In this document: positions 59,443-64,000 of the stretch, in pieces
How positions within the stretch are numbered: the stretch's first letter is position 1
How the letters are laid out: the number at the start of each line of letters is the position of its first letter
From: Pseudomonadota bacterium
Lineage (GTDB): Bacteria; Pseudomonadota; Alphaproteobacteria; Rhodospirillales; Magnetospirillaceae
NCBI GenBank assembly: GCA_021793155.1
Contig: JAJYTF010000015.1
Span: forward strand, 1-64,000
Reading direction: 5' to 3'
DNA length: 64,000 nucleotides
Translations under genes and position numbers: made by a program
Notes under the pieces: model-generated
Told to the model about the DNA's origin: nothing
The model's database searches: none
The model's input: only the letters and a program-made list of their open reading frames with translations

Positions 59443-59790
59443 TTACAGTGAGAATGAACTGCCGCAGCCGCAGGTGGAGGAGGCGTGCGGATTGTCGACG
59501 GTGAAGGAGCTGCCCAGGAGCCCGTCGACGAAATCGACGGTGGATCCATCCAAAAGTTCGAGCGAGGTATCGTCGATCACCAGGACGACCCCGTGTTGCT
59601 CAAAAAGCCGATCGTCGTCGTTGCGCGTTTCTTCCAAAGAGAAGCCATAGGAAAAGCCCGAACATCCACCGCCGGATACGGACAGGCGCAGCATCACATC
59701 GTCCTTGCCTTCCATGGCCTTCAGCTTTTGCACTCGCTGTGCGGCACTGGGCGTGAGAAAGATTTGGCGATCGGCGACGGCTGCGTCCAT
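59443..59790 (-). CDS. erpA: iron-sulfur insertion protein ErpA
   Basis: The 115-residue A-type carrier has IFLTPSAAQRVQKLK, MLRLSVSGGGCSGFSYGFSLEE and the closing NPHASSTCGCGSSFSL, giving three cysteines for cluster binding. ErpA/IscA delivers iron-sulfur clusters to apoproteins in the cytoplasm. A role in the several iron-sulfur enzymes of the window is possible but unproven. Convergent with the zincin-like gene, 4 nt apart. Confidence 0.94.
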   Translation of the reverse strand: MDAAVADRQIFLTPSAAQRVQKLKAMEGKDDVMLRLSVSGGGCSGFSYGFSLEETRNDDDRLFEQHGVVLVIDDTSLELLDGSTVDFVDGLLGSSFTVDNPHASSTCGCGSSFSL

Positions 59791-59866
59791 GCAAGACTCC
59801 TAAACCCGGGGTGTCTTCCCTAATTTGGGAGACGCTCCGGGAATTTCAATGTGACTGCCGCGCAGT

Positions 59867-61381
59867 TCAGGTCGAGGCGGTGCCGAACAGTTCGCGCTCG
59901 AGGACGTCCATGGTGGCCCGGCCGATGTATTCGCTGGATGGATCCAGTCCTTCCATCGCTTCGAGATAGGCACGGGCGATCACCGGGCCCAGCGGCTTCG
60001 GATTGTAAAGCAGCTTCTTGATCATGAACGGGTTGTAGGTCAGCGGATTGTACCGCTTCGGCAGATAGCCCTGCTCCTTCAACAGAGTCTCGACAGGTGT
60101 GCCCGGCTGAACACCGATAAAGAAGATGAAGGGCAAAACGTTGTCGCGGCCGAACCAGTCGTACAGTTCCTTGATCTTGAGGATGGTCTGGCGAAGCGTC
60201 TCGACGGTCTCGCCCGGCGCATTCAGCGGAAGATACAGCTTGAGCTTCTGATGATTGATGTAGCCGGCGTCGCGGAACATCCGCAGGGTTTCCATCTGTT
60301 CGTCCAGACGGTAGCCGAGGGTCAGAGCGTCGATCACCTCCTGCGAACCGGTAAAGGACAGGTCCAGGCTTGCCAGCCCGCTGTCGATCATCTTCTTGGC
60401 GATTTCCGGCGTGATGTAGTTCAGCCGGATATAGCCGGTCCATTGAACCTTGAGGTTACGGGCCAGGATTTCGTCGAGGATCCGCTCCATATGGTAGGTA
60501 GACGGCTTGGTCGAGCAGAACTGGGCGTCGGTGAACCAGATCTTCTTCACCCCATAACGCTTGTTCAGCATCTCCACTTCGTTGACCACCTCGACCGGAT
60601 CGCGGTAGCGCTGCTTTGCGCCCTCGATCTTGTTGTAGAGGCAGAAGTGGCAGTTGTAGGGGCAACCCCGCTTGGTATGCACGCCGACATAATCGTCGAG
60701 ATGCTTGGTGAAATCCGAGAAGATGGATTCGATATAGGGGAAGTCGACCGCCGTTTCCTGGCGCAGGTCGAATTCGCCTTCTCGGTGATGGATGTGGATC
60801 TCGCCCGAGCGGTCCTTGTAGAACACGTCGCCAACCGGTTCGGCCTCGCCGTCGATTACCGACAACATGGAATCCTGCCCCTCGCCGACGACTACATAGG
60901 TGTCGACGGGGCATTGCTTGGCGACATATTTGCCGAAGATCGACACGGCCGTTCCGCCGACCACGATGCGCGCTTCCGGTAGCATCTGACGGACCAGCTT
61001 CATGTACCGGAAGTTGTTCATCCGGTTGCTGAAATATTCATAGATGATGCTCAAGCCGTCGAACGCCGCCTTGATCCGGCGATGCGGCTTGCGGGAATGA
61101 TCAAAGTTCATCACCACGTCGAGCGCATCGTCGTCGGGATTCGGTCCGAAGGACTGCATGTTGCGCCACGAAAAAGCGACCACGTCCGGGCGTCTGGCCT
61201 GGATCTCCTCCATCAGCCGCCGCCGGCGCTCAGCCTTGGGAATCATCGCAAAATCGATGATATGCTGACGGATTTCCGGGTGGCACTTATGAATGTAATC
61301 GGCGACGTAGATCATGCCGCCCGGGTAGATTTTCCAACATGGCAGGCGGACGTAAAGAATGGACTGGACAGGCGTCGACAT
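59867..61381 (-). CDS. B12-binding domain radical SAM protein
   Basis: From ATG 61381 (GGAG just upstream; GTG 61390 is an alternative) the protein has 504 residues. The first 190 residues form a cobalamin-binding-like Rossmann domain (ILYVRLPCWKIYPGGMIYVADYIHKCHPEIRQHIIDF, RRPDVVAFSWRNMQ, RIVVGGTAVSIFG). The radical SAM core carries KRGCPYNCHFCLYN (CxxxCxxC) and a TIM-barrel (WFTDAQFCSTKPSTYHMERILDEILARNLKVQWTGYIRLN). The substrate is unknown; relatives act in lipid, bacteriochlorophyll or antibiotic methylation. No partner genes are visible here. Confidence 0.88.
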   Translation of the reverse strand: MSTPVQSILYVRLPCWKIYPGGMIYVADYIHKCHPEIRQHIIDFAMIPKAERRRRLMEEIQARRPDVVAFSWRNMQSFGPNPDDDALDVVMNFDHSRKPHRRIKAAFDGLSIIYEYFSNRMNNFRYMKLVRQMLPEARIVVGGTAVSIFGKYVAKQCPVDTYVVVGEGQDSMLSVIDGEAEPVGDVFYKDRSGEIHIHHREGEFDLRQETAVDFPYIESIFSDFTKHLDDYVGVHTKRGCPYNCHFCLYNKIEGAKQRYRDPVEVVNEVEMLNKRYGVKKIWFTDAQFCSTKPSTYHMERILDEILARNLKVQWTGYIRLNYITPEIAKKMIDSGLASLDLSFTGSQEVIDALTLGYRLDEQMETLRMFRDAGYINHQKLKLYLPLNAPGETVETLRQTILKIKELYDWFGRDNVLPFIFFIGVQPGTPVETLLKEQGYLPKRYNPLTYNPFMIKKLLYNPKPLGPVIARAYLEAMEGLDPSSEYIGRATMDVLERELFGTAST

Positions 61382-61451
61382 GGTCTCCACACAATCGCTG
61401 GATTGGATCGGGGGAAGGGCTGCTCACCCATTGGCGATATGCCTACACGGA

Positions 61452-61470
61452 CGGGTAGGTAACCTACCCG
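61452..61470. promoter_or_regulatory. perfect 19-bp inverted repeat between the radical SAM gene and dgt
   Basis: CGGGTAGGT-A-ACCTACCCG has two perfect 9-bp arms. It lies in the divergent intergenic region, 71 nt from the radical SAM start and 101 nt from the dgt start, as expected of an operator. The protein binding it is not identified. Confidence 0.6.
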
Positions 61471-61570
61471 CTGATGGGATAGGTTTCAAGAACTGCGATC
61501 TGCCTTGCGGCCTGTCGCTCCCGGCTTACCGGTTGAACCCGGCGGCTGCACCGGTTAGTGTCCCCGGACA

Positions 61571-62749
61571 ATGACCCCCAGCCAGTTCCTCGCCCCTTAC
61601 GCCTGCCACCCGGCCAAGACCCGGGGCCGTCGCTATGCCGAGGCGGAGAGTGCGACCCGATCGCCGTTCCAGCGTGACCGCGATCGCATCATTCACTCGG
61701 AAGCATTCCGCAAGCTGCAATACAAGACGCAGGTCTTCGTCTATCACGAGGGCGACAATTTCCGCACTCGGCTGACCCACAGCCTGGAGGTTTCGCAGAT
61801 CGCCAGGGCGATTTGCCGCGTCCTCGGGCTGGACGAGGATCTGGCCGAAGCCCTGGCGCTGGCCCATGACCTGGGTCATACACCGTTCGGTCATGCCGGT
61901 GAAGACGCCCTGCAGGAAATGACCGCCGAAGTGGGCGGCTTCGACCACAATGCCCAGTCGCTTCGCATCGTCACCAAGCTGGAGCGACGCTATTTCCAGT
62001 TCGAGGGACTCAACCTGACCTGGGAAACGTTGGAGGGGCTGGTCAAGCACAATGGTCCGCTGGTGGGGTTCCCCGGCGCCAAGCCGCTGCCCCTGGCTAT
62101 CGCCAGCTATGCCGCCAAGGACGACCTGGAACTGGGCAGCTATGCCAGCGCCGAAGCCCAGGTGGCGGCCCTGTCCGACGATATTGCCTACAACAACCAC
62201 GATATCGACGACGGCCTCAGGGCCGGCCTGTTTTCCATCGCCGATCTGGCGGAAGTTCCCCTGGTCGGCCCGGTCTTCGCCAGTGTCAGAGCCGATTTTC
62301 CGCATGCCGGCGACAGCTTGCTCATTCACGAGTCGGTGCGCCGGCTGATCGGACTCATGGTGCGCGACCTGATCGAGGAGACGCGCCGCCGGATCGACCA
62401 GTTCAAGCCGGTCTCGGCCGACGAAGTGCGGCGGTTGGGCGAATCTCTGGTCTCGTTTTCGCCGGAAATGCGGGCCAATGACGCGGCGCTGAAGTCCTTC
62501 CTGTTCCGGCATATGTATCGCCATTACAAGGTCAACCGCATGGCCAGCAAAGCTCGCCGCGTGGTGCAGGATCTTTATGGCCTGCTGACCGCGGAACCCC
62601 AATGCCTGCCGCCGGAATGGCAGGCCGCCTGCGACGGCAAGGGGAAGGCGGGAACTGCCCGCGCCGTTGCGGATTACATTGCCGGGATGACCGACCGCTT
62701 CGCCCTCGACGAACACCGCCGCCTGTTCGACTTGCAGGAAAAGCCGTGA
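61571..62749 (+). CDS. dgt: deoxyguanosinetriphosphate triphosphohydrolase-like protein
   Basis: A 392-residue HD-domain protein: RTRLTHSLEVSQIARAICRVLGLDEDLAEALALAHDLGHTPFGHAGEDAL with the H...HD...D metal set, plus FNHNAQSLRI-like FDHNAQSLRI and the DDIAYNNHDIDDGLRAGL segment. It hydrolyses dNTPs to nucleoside and tripolyphosphate. Length fits the alphaproteobacterial Dgt type. It is followed by a dispersed repeat and argS. Confidence 0.93.
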   Translation: MTPSQFLAPYACHPAKTRGRRYAEAESATRSPFQRDRDRIIHSEAFRKLQYKTQVFVYHEGDNFRTRLTHSLEVSQIARAICRVLGLDEDLAEALALAHDLGHTPFGHAGEDALQEMTAEVGGFDHNAQSLRIVTKLERRYFQFEGLNLTWETLEGLVKHNGPLVGFPGAKPLPLAIASYAAKDDLELGSYASAEAQVAALSDDIAYNNHDIDDGLRAGLFSIADLAEVPLVGPVFASVRADFPHAGDSLLIHESVRRLIGLMVRDLIEETRRRIDQFKPVSADEVRRLGESLVSFSPEMRANDAALKSFLFRHMYRHYKVNRMASKARRVVQDLYGLLTAEPQCLPPEWQAACDGKGKAGTARAVADYIAGMTDRFALDEHRRLFDLQEKP

Positions 62750-62766
62750 CGGAAACCCTGCCTCTT

Positions 62767-62830
62767 CGTCATCCCCGCTCGGGCGGGGATCCATACCGCC
62801 GCTTGGATTCCCGCTTGCGCGGGAATGACG
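62767..62830. repeat. dispersed palindromic repeat, second type
   Basis: CGTCATCCCCGCTCGGGCGGGGATCC...TTGGATTCCCGCTTGCGCGGGAATGACG forms an inverted repeat with outer CGTCAT/ATGACG ends. It belongs to the widespread TCATTCCCGCG-type intergenic repeats and fills the gap between dgt and argS. Confidence 0.6.
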
Positions 62831-62854
62831 GCAAGCTGTGAGAACGACACTCAA

Positions 62855-64000
62855 ATGAACCTTTTCAAGCTCTTCCGGGACGACATTATCGCTGCGCTGG
62901 AGCGTCTTTCGACGCAAGGGAAGCTGCCGGCCGGCCTTGATACCTCGAAGATTACCGCCGAACCGCCGCGCGATGCGGCGCACGGCGATATTTCGACCAA
63001 TGCCGCGATGGTGCTGGCCAAGGCCGCGGGCATGAAGCCGCGTGACATCGCCGCACTGCTGGCGGCCGAACTGACCGCCCTTCCGGCGGTGACTTCGGCC
63101 GAGGTTGCCGGTCCGGGATTTCTTAACCTGCGCCTCTCAGACGGCTTCTGGTACGGGCAACTGGCCGACGTCCTGGGCTCGGGCGTCGCCTATGGTGATT
63201 CGGATCTGGGGCGCGGCGCCAGGGTCAATGTGGAATACGTCTCGGCCAATCCTACGGGTCCCATGCATGTGGGCCACGGCCGCGGAGCAGTGACCGGCGA
63301 CGCCTTGGCCTCGCTGCTGGCCAAGGTCGGTTTCGAGGTGTGCCGCGAATACTATATCAATGACGCCGGCGCACAGGTGGATGTCCTGGCCCGCTCGGCC
63401 CATCTGCGCTATCGCGAGGCCCTGGGGGAAGAGATCGGCACCATTCCCGAGGGATTTTATCCGGGCGAATACCTGATACCGCTGGGGCAGGCGATCGCCG
63501 CGGCCGACGGCCCGAAGTGGCGGGATCTGCCGGAAGCCGAGTGGCTGGGCCATTTTCGGCGCACCACCATCGACGCCATGATGGAGCTGATTCGCGGCGA
63601 CCTGGACGCCTTGGGCGTTCGCCATGACGTTTTCACTTCGGAACGCGCGCTGGTCGAGGCCGGCGGGGTTGATCGCGCCCTGGCCTTCCTTGAGGGCAAG
63701 GGCCTCATCTACCAGGGCGTGCTCGAACCGCCCAAGGGCAAGCTGCCGGACGACTGGGAGCCTCGGCCGCAAACGCTGTTCCGGGCCACCGCCTTCGGCG
63801 ACGATGTCGACCGCCCGCTGAAGAAATCCGATGGCAGCTGGACCTATTTCGCTTCCGATATCGCTTATCACCTGGACAAGTTCCGGCGTGGCTATGGCCA
63901 GATGATCGACGTCTGGGGTGCTGACCATGGTGGTTATGTGAAGCGGATGCAGGCGGCGGTGAAAGCGGTGACCGAAGGGCAGGGCGACCTGGACGTCAAA
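62855..64000 (+). CDS. argS: arginyl-tRNA synthetase, 5' part
   Basis: The frame from ATG 62855 ([19 protein letters not shown]) is open to the window edge, so the gene is cut off here after 382 codons. It has the ArgS amino-terminal domain and the class I signature [29 protein letters not shown] (HVGH), then [16 protein letters not shown]. ArgS charges tRNA-Arg; it is essential. The KMSKS region lies beyond the window. Confidence 0.95.
   Translation, partial: MNLFKLFRDDIIAALERLSTQGKLPAGLDTSKITAEPPRDAAHGDISTNAAMVLAKAAGMKPRDIAALLAAELTALPAVTSAEVAGPGFLNLRLSDGFWYGQLADVLGSGVAYGDSDLGRGARVNVEYVSANPTGPMHVGHGRGAVTGDALASLLAKVGFEVCREYYINDAGAQVDVLARSAHLRYREALGEEIGTIPEGFYPGEYLIPLGQAIAAADGPKWRDLPEAEWLGHFRRTTIDAMMELIRGDLDALGVRHDVFTSERALVEAGGVDRALAFLEGKGLIYQGVLEPPKGKLPDDWEPRPQTLFRATAFGDDVDRPLKKSDGSWTYFASDIAYHLDKFRRGYGQMIDVWGADHGGYVKRMQAAVKAVTEGQGDLDVK

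Noticed and set aside
1-64000. tRNA, rRNA or CRISPR loci anywhere in the window
   Set aside because: No cloverleaf-like TTC-GATTC...CCA pattern, rRNA block or spaced repeat array was recognised; a tRNA scan would be needed to exclude a tRNA fully.

Overview
The window looks like a chromosomal segment of an alphaproteobacterium of the Rhodospirillales, most like a Magnetospirillum-type organism. This is inferred from the high G+C content, the family mix, the many hemerythrin domains and a denitrifier-style anaerobic phenylacetate pathway. No rRNA, tRNA or CRISPR array was found.

Layout. (1) 1-6.2 kb is an accessory edge: a decayed GHMP/beta-RFAP-synthase-like gene overlapping a HAM1-like/P-loop kinase/winged-helix fusion, then four small toxin-antitoxin modules (YafQ/DinJ, VapBC, TumE/TumA, MazEF). 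(2) 6.2-21.7 kb is an anaerobic phenylacetate island: a PaaX-type regulator, FdhD, PadDCB (phenylacetyl-CoA:acceptor oxidoreductase), a thioesterase, PadEFGHI (phenylglyoxylate dehydrogenase), an ADP-forming acyl-CoA synthetase-like protein and PadJ (phenylacetate-CoA ligase). Together they would take phenylacetate through phenylacetyl-CoA and phenylglyoxylate to benzoyl-CoA. Three promoter regions in it share the motif ATGATACRG. (3) 21.8-25.0 kb holds stress genes (BON protein, HPF-cold-shock fusion) and a complete IS701-like insertion with inverted repeats and a TTAG duplication. (4) 25.2-33.4 kb holds a P1B-5 metal ATPase fused to hemerythrin, a glycine-rich secreted protein, a LysR/SBF-transporter divergent pair, an aldo-keto reductase and a divergent ClC channel. 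(5) 33.5-38.2 kb is a signalling block (PAS histidine kinase, Cro/CI repressor, OmpR-type regulator, receiver, HPt). (6) 38.6-44.2 kb holds a GH16 protein and an HMA_2/DUF5132/P-type ATPase cluster. (7) 44.3-49.3 kb holds ilvD, a bacteriohemerythrin-receiver fusion, a methyltransferase and xthA.

(8) 49.3-55.55 kb is an integrative element inserted at the start codon of xthA and bounded by a perfect 24-bp direct repeat. It carries a tyrosine integrase, an AlpA-like protein, a two-gene winged-helix/HEPN cargo with its own promoter, and a PIN/Phd toxin-antitoxin pair. A 103-bp direct repeat (about 92% identical) brackets the central cargo. The winged-helix/HEPN pair is the best candidate here for an undescribed defence-type system.

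(9) 55.9-64 kb returns to core genome: a patatin/acetoacetate decarboxylase/3-hydroxybutyrate dehydrogenase operon, a secreted zincin-like protein, erpA, a B12-binding radical SAM enzyme, dgt and the 5' part of argS, which runs off the window.
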